Both the position numbers and the translations under genes were made by a program. This document shows positions 56,694 through 64,000 of a stretch of DNA of 64,000 nt, in pieces. Positions within the stretch are counted from its first letter, which is position 1. The number at the start of each line of letters is the position of its first letter. Below the pieces are notes generated by a model. The model saw only the letters and a program-made list of their open reading frames with translations. It searched no databases and was not told the origin of the DNA. The stretch comes from Candidatus Anderseniibacteriota bacterium (GTDB lineage Bacteria; Patescibacteria; Andersenbacteria; UBA10190): positions 186,001 through 250,000 of the forward strand of contig JAIOOW010000002.1 of assembly GCA_021414205.1 (NCBI GenBank), written 5' to 3'.

Positions 56694-57354
56694 ACAATCG
56701 CAGATTTTGAGAGACGACTTCTCGCAATGGAATAACGGACAATACGTGCCGCATTGTTTCCATATCTCCTTTTAATCCTGCAAAAAATCCCAATTTTGCA
56801 ATTTTACGAGGGCTCGTAACGCGCGACCAAGAAACAATGTTCAGTGATGCGCGCTTACTAATAACAACCCTATTCATAAATACTTCGAGGCCATAACTCG
56901 GCAACGCTTTCATTGCGTCCATATATTCTGCAAATAATCTTTTATAAAAAACTCGCTCGCCAGTAATAAAATCCAAGCCGAGCAATCGATAAAATAAAAT
57001 ACTATGCCCGCGCAAACTCATAGTCACATCAAATTGTCCGGAAATTACTGGGGCAAGCAACCGATGAATACTCTCAGAAGTGACTCCTAATAAATCCGCA
57101 TCAAGCATCACAATAATATCTCCACTAGCACGTTCCAACCCCGTTGCAACAGCAAAGCTTTTACCCTTATTTTCAGGTAAAGCTATGAGCTGAATGTTTG
57201 GATATTGTTTTACTGCGCTTCCTGTCCCATCAGTAGACCCGTCGTCGACTACGATTATCTCTGCAATATCCTTGCATGCAAGCGCTGCCTGAAGAACGTT
57301 ATGGATCCGCCCCTCCTCGTTATATGCTGCGATAATACACGTAACGTTTGCCAC
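56641..57354 (-). CDS. GT2-family glycosyltransferase (polyprenyl-phosphate type)
   Basis: 237 aa. TCIIAAYNEEGRIHNVLQAA, VVDDGSTDGTGSAV and MLDADLLGV (metal site); no C-terminal membrane helix pair is obvious. Resembles dolichyl-phosphate mannose/glucose synthases that load polyprenyl-phosphate, which would feed the PMT and GT-C enzymes. Last gene of the glutaredoxin-DsbA-GT2 run, 16 bp after the DsbA-like gene. Confidence 0.85.
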   Translation of the reverse strand: MANVTCIIAAYNEEGRIHNVLQAALACKDIAEIIVVDDGSTDGTGSAVKQYPNIQLIALPENKGKSFAVATGLERASGDIIVMLDADLLGVTSESIHRLLAPVISGQFDVTMSLRGHSILFYRLLGLDFITGERVFYKRLFAEYMDAMKALPSYGLEVFMNRVVISKRASLNIVSWSRVTSPRKIAKLGFFAGLKGDMETMRHVLSVIPLREVVSQNLRLFMLTRRSPVRGRVLHGS

Positions 57355-57370
57355 ATTGGGATAGTTACCA

Positions 57371-58093
57371 CTAATTGAGTGCGGAATCTATTGCTTGCTG
57401 GAACGTTGCGTATGGCTGGGCACCAATAATCGGCGTTTGCTTGCCATCTTTGCCAATGAGAATGAAGAACGGCGTACCAACTTGTTGACCTGCGGCACTC
57501 ATAACCTTTTCAACTGCCACAAGCTCGTCCTCATCCGCCTGTACAACATTCCCGTACGGCGCATCCTTAATGCATGATTGAAATGCTGAGATATCAGCAA
57601 CTCCGGCTTCTTGCGCATACTTCGGCAAATCGGCAAGATTTAACCCGTCATTCGAGGGCGTATTAGAGAAAATAGTATCTGTAAATTCCCAAAACTTCCC
57701 TTGTGCACTCGCACATTCTGCAGCAATCGCTTCTTGCGTTGTTTGTTGATGCACAGAAAGGCCGTGTCGATATACAAGACGAACCTTACCCGCATTATTT
57801 GCCATTAACTGCTTAAGAGTATTATGGGCTATTTTACAAAACGGGCATTCTAAATCCGAATATTCGATAAGGGTTACCGGTGCGTTTTTATCGCCCATAA
57901 TATGATCCGCATCGGAAATTGCTCGAATATCAAAATGATCCGGCAACGGTCCGGGAGTAGCTTGCTGTGCGACTTGAGCGGCAGGAGCAACGGGAGCAGG
58001 CCCTACTTTTGAAAAATAGATACCTCCCGCAATTAACGCTCCTGCAATAACAATGGCTGCGGGAATTGAGAAAGCCTGTTTTATTTCTGGCAT
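57371..58093 (-). CDS. DsbA-family thiol-disulfide oxidoreductase (membrane-anchored)
   Basis: 240 aa. N-terminal anchor (about 8-30), Ala/Pro linker, then a thioredoxin_4-type domain: GDKNAPVTLIEYSDLECPFC (CPFC active site), helical insert, and the cis-Pro loop QVGTPFFILIG. It probably introduces or isomerises disulfides in exported proteins. Downstream of glutaredoxin by 10 bp. Confidence 0.92.
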   Translation of the reverse strand: MPEIKQAFSIPAAIVIAGALIAGGIYFSKVGPAPVAPAAQVAQQATPGPLPDHFDIRAISDADHIMGDKNAPVTLIEYSDLECPFCKIAHNTLKQLMANNAGKVRLVYRHGLSVHQQTTQEAIAAECASAQGKFWEFTDTIFSNTPSNDGLNLADLPKYAQEAGVADISAFQSCIKDAPYGNVVQADEDELVAVEKVMSAAGQQVGTPFFILIGKDGKQTPIIGAQPYATFQQAIDSALN

Positions 58094-58103
58094 AGCGCTA
58101 ACG

Positions 58104-58340
58104 CTACGCGATTTCTAGAAGCTGTGCAAGACGTGGCTGATTAAACCCAATCGTAATTTCACCATCAATATCAATAACAGGCACCCCCATTTGCTTTGAC
58201 TTTTCAAGCATTTCAGCGCGAGCAACAGGGTCAGATGCTACGTCTTTTTCCGTATATCCGATTTGGTTTTGGGCAAAATAGTCTTTTGTAGCCCTGCACC
58301 ATCCGCAGGAAGGAGTTGAGTAGATTGTAACGTTTTTCAT
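58104..58340 (-). CDS. Glutaredoxin-like protein (NrdH/Grx type)
   Basis: 78 aa. VTIYSTPSCGWCRATKDYFA has the CGWC redox site; MGVPVIDIDGEITIGFNQPR gives the cis-Pro and glycine of the fold. Cytoplasmic dithiol carrier, possibly for ribonucleotide reductase or repair of oxidised proteins. First gene of its small operon; a TACTAT box lies 13 nt before the ATG. Confidence 0.93.
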   Translation of the reverse strand: MKNVTIYSTPSCGWCRATKDYFAQNQIGYTEKDVASDPVARAEMLEKSKQMGVPVIDIDGEITIGFNQPRLAQLLEIA

Positions 58341-58394
58341 AATTGTTCACTTAATAGTAACTTTGGCATTGTACCAAATATATCCATTTCCCGC

Positions 58395-58400
58395 TATACT
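58395..58400 (+). promoter_or_regulatory. -10 box before the ROK kinase gene
   Basis: TATACT with 6 nt (TTTTAC) to the ATG at 58407. Confidence 0.6.
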
Positions 58401-58406
58401 TTTTAC

Positions 58407-59267
58407 ATGTATATCGCATTTGATATCGGCGGAACAAACACGAGAATAGCCATTTCAAAAGACGGCAAAACTCTCAACAAGCCCTCTATATACCCTACAC
58501 CACAAGATTTTGATACCGGGATACAGAAATTCATCGAAACAGTAAAAAACATTTCCGGCAATGAGCCTATCACGGCAATTGCCGGAGGAATTCCTGGTCC
58601 AATGGATCCTCAAAAAACAATGTTACTTAAAGCGCCAAATTTGAAGGGCTGGAACAACAAGCCACTAAAAGCTTTGCTTGAAAAAGAATTGCAAACTCAG
58701 GTCTTCCTAGAGAACGATACTGCCATGTGGGGTATCGGTGAAGCAACGCGTGGCGCAGGCCAAGGGTTCGCTATTATGGCTTACGTAACAGTCAGTACCG
58801 GTGTTGGCGGAACAAGAATCGTTCATGAAAAAATAGATGCGAGTGCACAAGGATTCGAACCTGGACACCAAATTATCGACCTCGCAGGCCCTGAGTGCGG
58901 ATGCGGCGGAAACGGTCATCTGGAAGCATTTATATCTGGTACAGCATTGCAAAAAAAATACGGAAAAGCTCCTAAAGAGATTAAAGATGCTCAGGTATGG
59001 GACGAAACAGCGAAATACTTGGCAATAGGCCTGCTTAATACAGCGGTATTTTGGTCACCTCATTGCATTGTACTAGGAGGGTCAATAATGAAAGATATCG
59101 ATATAGACCTCGTGCAAACGTATATGCGAGAATACAACCATATCCTACCGACCTTGCCTGCTATAAAAAAATCAACGCTCGGTGATGAAGGAGGCTTAAT
59201 TGGGGCCCTGCAGCTTGCGTGCTACACTACTACACATGGATCTGTCGATCGTAGTACCAGCATATAA
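58407..59267 (+). CDS. ROK-family sugar kinase
   Basis: 286 aa. FDIGGTNTRIAI phosphate loop, ENDTAMWGIGEA, VSTGVGGTRIV and the ROK zinc region EPGHQIIDL...CGCGGNGHLEAFISG. In the CxCGxxGCxE motif the third Cys is His, a known variation. It phosphorylates a hexose (glucose or N-acetylmannosamine/glucosamine type) with ATP. Single gene with leaderless-type start. The last 32 bp overlap the start of the GT2 gene. Confidence 0.9.
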   Translation: MYIAFDIGGTNTRIAISKDGKTLNKPSIYPTPQDFDTGIQKFIETVKNISGNEPITAIAGGIPGPMDPQKTMLLKAPNLKGWNNKPLKALLEKELQTQVFLENDTAMWGIGEATRGAGQGFAIMAYVTVSTGVGGTRIVHEKIDASAQGFEPGHQIIDLAGPECGCGGNGHLEAFISGTALQKKYGKAPKEIKDAQVWDETAKYLAIGLLNTAVFWSPHCIVLGGSIMKDIDIDLVQTYMREYNHILPTLPAIKKSTLGDEGGLIGALQLACYTTTHGSVDRSTSI

Positions 59268-60024
59268 ACAAGCTCCGACCATCCAACAGGATTTGCGGAG
59301 TTTGTCTGCATTTCTAGATTCCCTACACACTTCATACGAACTCATTCTCGTCATTGATGGCGACATAGACGACACAGCTCTCATTGTAAAACAAGACGAC
59401 ACGCTAGCACACGTACGCATCATACCGATCAAAAAAAATCACGGGAAAGGCTACGCCTTAAAGCAAGGATTCTTGGCATCCAGCGGCAATATTGTGGGAT
59501 TCATCGACGCGGGCGGCGATATCGAATTTAATTGCCTTCGCCTCATGTTCGAACTTATGCAATTCACCCATGCGGATATTGTCATCGGATCAAAACGGCA
59601 TCCGTTATCCCAAGTACAATACCCGCTTGTCAGGCACATCTACAGCTTCTCATATCAATTGCTCAATCGCATGCTCTTTCGCCTCAATATTCGTGATACC
59701 CAAGTTGGAGTAAAGTTGTTTCGCAAAGACGCCCTCACGCAAATTCTTCCGCATGTTCAAATAAACAAATTTGCATTCGACCTCGAATTGCTCGTGCATG
59801 CTCACGCGCTCGGATTCACACACATCATTGAATCCCCCGTTCGCATTACACACAAATTTAACAGCACGATCGGTTTCGGCGTAATTATCGAGACCCTCTA
59901 TGATACGATACGGCTGTATTTTCGAAATGAACCAAGACAGCTCAACGTCAAACCTTCTTCAGGAATTTCTGTTTCATATTCGCCCAGCTCTTCCCAAACC
60001 ACAATCAAAGAACACGTACGATAG
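59236..60024 (+). CDS. GT2-family glycosyltransferase (DPM1-like)
   Basis: 262 aa from the ATG at 59236 (MDLSIVVPAYKQAPTIQQDL), inside the end of the ROK gene; TACACT 7 nt upstream fits. LILVIDGDIDDTA, NHGKGYALKQGFLASSG and FIDAGGDIEF follow the polyprenyl-phosphate glycosyltransferase pattern; VGVKLFRKDAL near residue 160 is typical of DPM1/DPG synthase types. Likely loads a lipid carrier with a sugar for the next enzymes. Confidence 0.88.
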   Translation: MDLSIVVPAYKQAPTIQQDLRSLSAFLDSLHTSYELILVIDGDIDDTALIVKQDDTLAHVRIIPIKKNHGKGYALKQGFLASSGNIVGFIDAGGDIEFNCLRLMFELMQFTHADIVIGSKRHPLSQVQYPLVRHIYSFSYQLLNRMLFRLNIRDTQVGVKLFRKDALTQILPHVQINKFAFDLELLVHAHALGFTHIIESPVRITHKFNSTIGFGVIIETLYDTIRLYFRNEPRQLNVKPSSGISVSYSPSSSQTTIKEHVR

Positions 60025-60035
60025 TATGCGCATAT

Positions 60036-61568
60036 ATGAAACAATTCTTTCCATTCTTGATAGTCGCAGTGCTTATTACCCTGCCTTGGTTCCTTCATCC
60101 AGGATACCTACTCCTTCTTGACTGGACAGGCATACCCCACCCCCACATCAGCCTCGACCCCACAGGCGGAATAGCGGGTACTCCTATTCAAATTGCCTGG
60201 ACGATGCTTAGCACCGTTATCGAATCATCGTTCGCACAAAAAATACTTGTATTAGCCATGCTCATGCTTGCAGGAGGTGCAACATATCGCCTCACATATT
60301 TTTTACTATCAAATAAGCTCGCCTCGATTATTGCCGGGATATTTATGGTGACAAATGCATTCGTATTTAATCGATTGCAAATGGGGCATATATACCTTTT
60401 ATACGCCTATGCACTTACGCCATACGCAATCTATCTTGTGCTTTGTTTTTTGCAGCAGCCGTCTAGTAAAAAAGCATTGCAAGCAGGGATCGGATGCAGC
60501 GCAGTTATCCTACTCAGTATTCATCATACTATATTGCTCCCCATACTTATCATTCTATTTGCTTGGCATACACAAAAAATACAACACTACTCTCGTACTC
60601 AATACATAGCGTTACTTGGTCCGTATATTGCAACGCTGCTCGCAATACTAGCAGTCGCATACATAAACCCGGCGTCGCAACTTGCAACTATTTCCCTCAA
60701 AGACATTGCAGTATTCGCGCCGCGCGCGCAGTGCACGCCGCAACTTGCCACGGATACCGTATTTTTATCATCTCAATGGAGAAACCCTCACGCAGTATCT
60801 TTGCCGTGCTCAAATAAAATAATCTTTTATGCATCTAACATATTTTTATTAGGCGTTATGTTAATAGGTGCATGGAACAATAAAAAACTGTTCATTGGCG
60901 CAATAATACTTGTCCTACTTACTGACATTCCGTTTATTCCTGCAATGCGCGATAGCGCAAAATACTTGGCAGACCTTGCGCTCATCGAAGCAGCCTTACT
61001 TGCATACGGCATAGTGCATCTCCAGAAAAAATATGGCTCAGTGTCATCCATTTTAATTCTCCTATGTACACTACTTGCAGGATCTTCAATCTATTGGGGG
61101 CTATCAAACACCATCACTCCAAAAATTTATCCGCAAAGCTGGTATGCGTTCAATCAAACGTTAGCGAAACTTCCTGAAAAACCTCGCGTTCTTTTTTTGC
61201 CATGGCATTTATATATGCCGTTCGATTTTACAAATCAGGCGACTATTGCCGATCCGGCGAAGCTCTTTTTTACTAATGGAAGCATTATTCAAGGAGATAA
61301 CTTGGAAATGCGGCAAGGAGACGCCTTTATTGTAACCGAATCGACGTCTCCAGAATCTCAAGAAATCAATCACGCACTTGCACAAATTAGTACGCCAGAT
61401 TTTTCGAGCTCATTCTTAAAAATGTTAAAAGAACAGCATATTAGCTATATTGCCTTAGCCCATGGTTCGCCCGAGGAAGCATTATATAAAAATACATTTA
61501 AAAAACTCCCATATGTATCATTATTAGTTGATTCTCCCGGGCTTACTATTTGGCAATTTGGAGAATAA
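60036..61568 (+). CDS. Multi-pass GT-C-like membrane protein
   Basis: 510 aa. About eleven membrane helices in the first 350 residues, then a soluble C-terminal domain with Rossmann-like pattern (KPRVLFLPWHLYMPFDFTNQ, HISYIALAHGSPEEALYKN). The first loop LLLLDWTGIPHPHISLDPTG carries an acidic residue near two His, as in lipid-sugar-dependent GT-C enzymes. No exact family can be named; probably an extracytoplasmic glycosyltransferase using the lipid-linked sugar from the GT2 gene just before it. Confidence 0.7.
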   Translation: MKQFFPFLIVAVLITLPWFLHPGYLLLLDWTGIPHPHISLDPTGGIAGTPIQIAWTMLSTVIESSFAQKILVLAMLMLAGGATYRLTYFLLSNKLASIIAGIFMVTNAFVFNRLQMGHIYLLYAYALTPYAIYLVLCFLQQPSSKKALQAGIGCSAVILLSIHHTILLPILIILFAWHTQKIQHYSRTQYIALLGPYIATLLAILAVAYINPASQLATISLKDIAVFAPRAQCTPQLATDTVFLSSQWRNPHAVSLPCSNKIIFYASNIFLLGVMLIGAWNNKKLFIGAIILVLLTDIPFIPAMRDSAKYLADLALIEAALLAYGIVHLQKKYGSVSSILILLCTLLAGSSIYWGLSNTITPKIYPQSWYAFNQTLAKLPEKPRVLFLPWHLYMPFDFTNQATIADPAKLFFTNGSIIQGDNLEMRQGDAFIVTESTSPESQEINHALAQISTPDFSSSFLKMLKEQHISYIALAHGSPEEALYKNTFKKLPYVSLLVDSPGLTIWQFGE

Positions 61569-61592
61569 GCTATTTTAGGACAATCTTAAAGA

Positions 61593-62714
61593 ATGCATAG
61601 CATTTCCGGAAAACGAATACTATTCTTGAATTGGAAGGATGTTCTCAACCCCGAATCCGGAGGTGCGGAAGTATTAACAGATGCTCTTGCAAGCCATCTT
61701 GCAGAAACAAACGAGGTTTTTTTTATCACCTCATCATTTCCGAACGCAAAACAGAAACAAGTACATAATAATTACACGATATTGCGCAAAGGCACCACGC
61801 TCACGTGCATACTGTATGCATTTTTTACATATAAAAAATTATCTACAGAAAAAAAATTCGATCTTATTATTGACCAAGCCCATGGCATCCCATTTTTTTC
61901 GATACTATACCCTCATCGCCCAAAAATCCTCATACTTATTCATGAAGTTGCCGGGGAATTATGGTCAAGCGTTCTTCCACACACTATCGGCAAAATAGTA
62001 GATACAATATGGCTGCGGCTCTACAAAAATCAGCAATTCATTACAGTCTCTAATTCCACAAAACAAGAACTGACAAAACACCATATTATTGAAAAAAATA
62101 TTTCTATTGTTCCGAATTTTACAGCCATTTCATTACCAGAAATTCCTCAAAAAGCAGAGCATCCGACTCTCCTCGTCCTTGGCAGGATAGCTCCGGTCAA
62201 ACGTATCGAGCACGCAATACGAGCATTTCAAATTGTAAAAGAAACTGTTCCGAATATTCATCTTGTTATTATTGGAAAAAGGGAAAAGAAATACGATTCA
62301 TATTATCAGGATATCAATACATCCATTCAAAACGATAATAAAATCACGATTATTACAAATGCAGACGAGGAGGAAAAACTGCATTGGCTTAAAGAGTCGC
62401 ACATCCTCCTCATGCCTTCTAAAAAAGAAGGGTATGGCATCGCAATACTTGAAGCTGCTGCATGCGGAACGCCTGCGATCGGATACAATGTTCCAGGAAC
62501 GCGCGATGCTATCATTGATAATAAAACCGGATTAATTGCGGACCAAGAAAACCCGAAATCACTAGCTGCTTGCATTGAAAAAATACTGACTAATCTGGGG
62601 ACGTTCAATCAACTGCAAAAAGAAGGATTTACCAATGCCCGCCAAAAGCAGAAAAGGCATACAATTTCAACATGGGACGCAATACTGAAACAAATAATCC
62701 AGATTACGCCATGA
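61593..62714 (+). CDS. GT4-family glycosyltransferase
   Basis: 373 aa GT-B enzyme. RILFLNWKDVLNPESGGAEV at the N-terminus (GGAE acceptor loop), FDLIIDQAHGIPFFSIL, LLVLGRIAPVKRIEHAI, and MPSKKEGYGIAILEAAACG (EX7E). It adds a sugar to a growing cell-surface glycan. 24 bp after the GT-C-like gene and overlapping the FkbM gene by 4 bp. Confidence 0.92.
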   Translation: MHSISGKRILFLNWKDVLNPESGGAEVLTDALASHLAETNEVFFITSSFPNAKQKQVHNNYTILRKGTTLTCILYAFFTYKKLSTEKKFDLIIDQAHGIPFFSILYPHRPKILILIHEVAGELWSSVLPHTIGKIVDTIWLRLYKNQQFITVSNSTKQELTKHHIIEKNISIVPNFTAISLPEIPQKAEHPTLLVLGRIAPVKRIEHAIRAFQIVKETVPNIHLVIIGKREKKYDSYYQDINTSIQNDNKITIITNADEEEKLHWLKESHILLMPSKKEGYGIAILEAAACGTPAIGYNVPGTRDAIIDNKTGLIADQENPKSLAACIEKILTNLGTFNQLQKEGFTNARQKQKRHTISTWDAILKQIIQITP

Positions 62715-63550
62715 GCATAGCGCATTTTTTCCTAAGAATTTTCCGCTCTCTCAAGCTTGATATGCAGTGGATCACAACACAAAACATTCCAGAAAAGTGG
62801 AAATTTCTGAAAACAAAATATATGTTGATAGCCATGCCAAGCTTGTTTTGGAATAACAAGATTAATGCATTCGGAATACCGGGCTGGGGACGCACGACAT
62901 ACATTGCAAAACCCGACAGAATTGAAAATATCCAAAGCATCTTCATCGACCACGCCCATCTGCAAAAAATAGCCCCGAAGAATGGAATAGTAGTAGACGT
63001 AGGAGCTAATATAGGAGAGTTCGCGCTTTTTGCACATACAGTATTATCTCCAAAAAAAATATATTCATTTGAGCCAGTCCCAAGATCTTTCGAATTACTA
63101 GAGGAAAATAATAATGATTTTCATTTCAATGGAGCAATTTGCAATGAAAAAAAGATGCTAATTCACATTAATGAACAGTCTGGAATGTCTTCAAAATTCA
63201 AACTGCCCTCAACAATCGGAACAACAGTGGCAATGTGCAAATCCCTTGACGATATCCCAGAACTTCAAGCATTACCAACAATCGACCTTTTAAAAATAGA
63301 TGTTGAGGGGATGGAGCACGATGTTATTGCATCGAGCCCAACCACAGTAAAAAAATCCAAATACCTTGCCGTAGAAACAGCCCTAAAGAGAGACGCTTCT
63401 CAAGATGGGTTAGCAACGCTATCCCTCTTAAAGCAGCTACAACCGGAACTACGCCTTATATATATTGGGCATATTATTACATACGCCGATACTGGCGAAC
63501 AAGCGGCTGTAGATATGGTGTTTAAAAATATTTCTATAAAAAAAATATGA
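62711..63550 (+). CDS. FkbM-family methyltransferase
   Basis: 279 aa from the ATG at 62711 that overlaps the GT4 stop (ATGA). SAM motif I GIVVDVGANIGEFALFAHT, then YSFEPVPRSFELLEENN and TIDLLKIDVEGMEHDVI, the FkbM signature order. FkbM enzymes O-methylate hydroxyl groups, in glycan clusters usually sugar residues, possibly capping a chain. Same transcription unit as the flanking glycosyltransferases. Confidence 0.92.
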   Translation: MSIAHFFLRIFRSLKLDMQWITTQNIPEKWKFLKTKYMLIAMPSLFWNNKINAFGIPGWGRTTYIAKPDRIENIQSIFIDHAHLQKIAPKNGIVVDVGANIGEFALFAHTVLSPKKIYSFEPVPRSFELLEENNNDFHFNGAICNEKKMLIHINEQSGMSSKFKLPSTIGTTVAMCKSLDDIPELQALPTIDLLKIDVEGMEHDVIASSPTTVKKSKYLAVETALKRDASQDGLATLSLLKQLQPELRLIYIGHIITYADTGEQAAVDMVFKNISIKKI

Positions 63551-64000
63551 AGACCACTCCTCTCGTCTCAATTATCATTCCTACAAAAAATTCTGCGAAA
63601 ACACTTCTTGCGTGCATTACATCTATTAAAAGACAAACATATTCGAATATTGAATACATCGTCGTAGACAATTATTCCTTAGATGCGACGCAAGATATTG
63701 CAAAAAATAACAAAGCACGCCTGATGATAACCGGCAACGAGCGCTCAGCTCAAAGAAATGCCGGTGCAAATCATGCTCATGGAGAATTTCTATTGTTCAT
63801 AGACTCGGATATGGAATTATTACCCGAGGTTGTAGATGAATGTGTAAACATAATGCAGGAACATAAAAATATACAAGCAATTGTTATTCCAGAGGATTCC
63901 TTTGGAACAACCCTTTGGGCAGCATGCAAGAATTTCGAACGGTCAACCTACGCAAACAGCTCATGGCTTCATGGAGCCCGTTTTTTTCGCTCATCGGCGT
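63547..64000 (+). CDS. GT2-family glycosyltransferase, N-terminal part
   Basis: Begins at the ATG that overlaps the FkbM stop by 4 bp and runs off the window after 151 codons. PLVSIIIPTKNSAKTLLACI, VVDNYSLDATQDI, ERSAQRNAGANHA and the metal site FIDSDME are typical GT2 features. Continuation of the glycan operon. Confidence 0.9.
   Translation, partial: MKTTPLVSIIIPTKNSAKTLLACITSIKRQTYSNIEYIVVDNYSLDATQDIAKNNKARLMITGNERSAQRNAGANHAHGEFLLFIDSDMELLPEVVDECVNIMQEHKNIQAIVIPEDSFGTTLWAACKNFERSTYANSSWLHGARFFRSSA

Overview
The window reads like a chromosomal segment of a Candidate Phyla Radiation bacterium (Patescibacteria, probably Parcubacteria-like). This is inference from gene content, not a database match. 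The signs are very compact operons, a type IV pilus operon of the single-membrane type, an O-mannosyltransferase-like gene, many envelope-sugar glycosyltransferases, no amino-acid or nucleotide pathways apart from one odd PurH fragment, and housekeeping genes whose only visible promoter element is a -10 box 4-10 nt before the ATG (leaderless style, no Shine-Dalgarno).

Layout. 1-5.4 kb: 5' end of ileS, a half-length glycosyltransferase, argS, a DUF2231 membrane protein, uppP and a membrane-anchored DMFA2-like protein. 5.4-13.2 kb: a marR-controlled efflux operon (two HlyD-type adaptors plus a 14-TM DHA2 pump), a beta-propeller, an MBL-fold hydrolase, a coiled-coil/C39-like peptidase and a holin-like protein. 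13.3-14.9 kb: two G+C-richer orphan genes. 15-21.7 kb: a tightly overlapping minus-strand operon encoding a PqqD-like protein, HprK-like kinase, two GT2 enzymes, ABC exporter and nucleotidyltransferase; it looks like a peptide-modification (RiPP-like) or surface-glycan system. 21.9-30.4 kb: a run of single-gene units, each with its own -35/-10 promoter, ribosome-binding site and intrinsic terminator. From 25.2 to 29.9 kb these units are separated by six same-orientation copies of a degenerate repeat of up to about 75 bp, and the run stops exactly at the 3' end of the tmRNA gene. 30.5-36.1 kb: ssrA, smpB, a CDP-alcohol phosphatidyltransferase, infC-rpmI-rplT, a UDP-glucuronate decarboxylase and PrsW. 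36.1-46.6 kb: an eleven-gene operon from pilB down to a cytidylyltransferase, with a PMT-family mannosyltransferase between the minor-pilin genes. 46.6-53.6 kb: cupredoxin, FAD oxidase, UvrD/AddB-like helicase-nuclease, lgt, mscS. 53.6-64 kb: envelope glycan genes (HAD-UbiA, DedA, GT4, GT2, GT-C-like, FkbM), two thioredoxin-fold genes and a ROK sugar kinase.

The most unusual signal is that two expression styles coexist. Core genes are leaderless-like and operonic. About fifteen orphan genes (5.4, 13.3, 14.6, 21.9-30.4, 32.0 and 34.5 kb) have canonical sigma70-like promoters with 16-18 bp spacing, good Shine-Dalgarno sequences and individual terminators. The 25-30 kb part is organised like a gene-cassette array ending at ssrA. 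It carries a stand-alone IMP-cyclohydrolase-like domain just outside the repeats, two PQ-loop-type membrane proteins, a P-loop kinase, a tandem GNAT protein and several unknown proteins. No integrase lies in the window.
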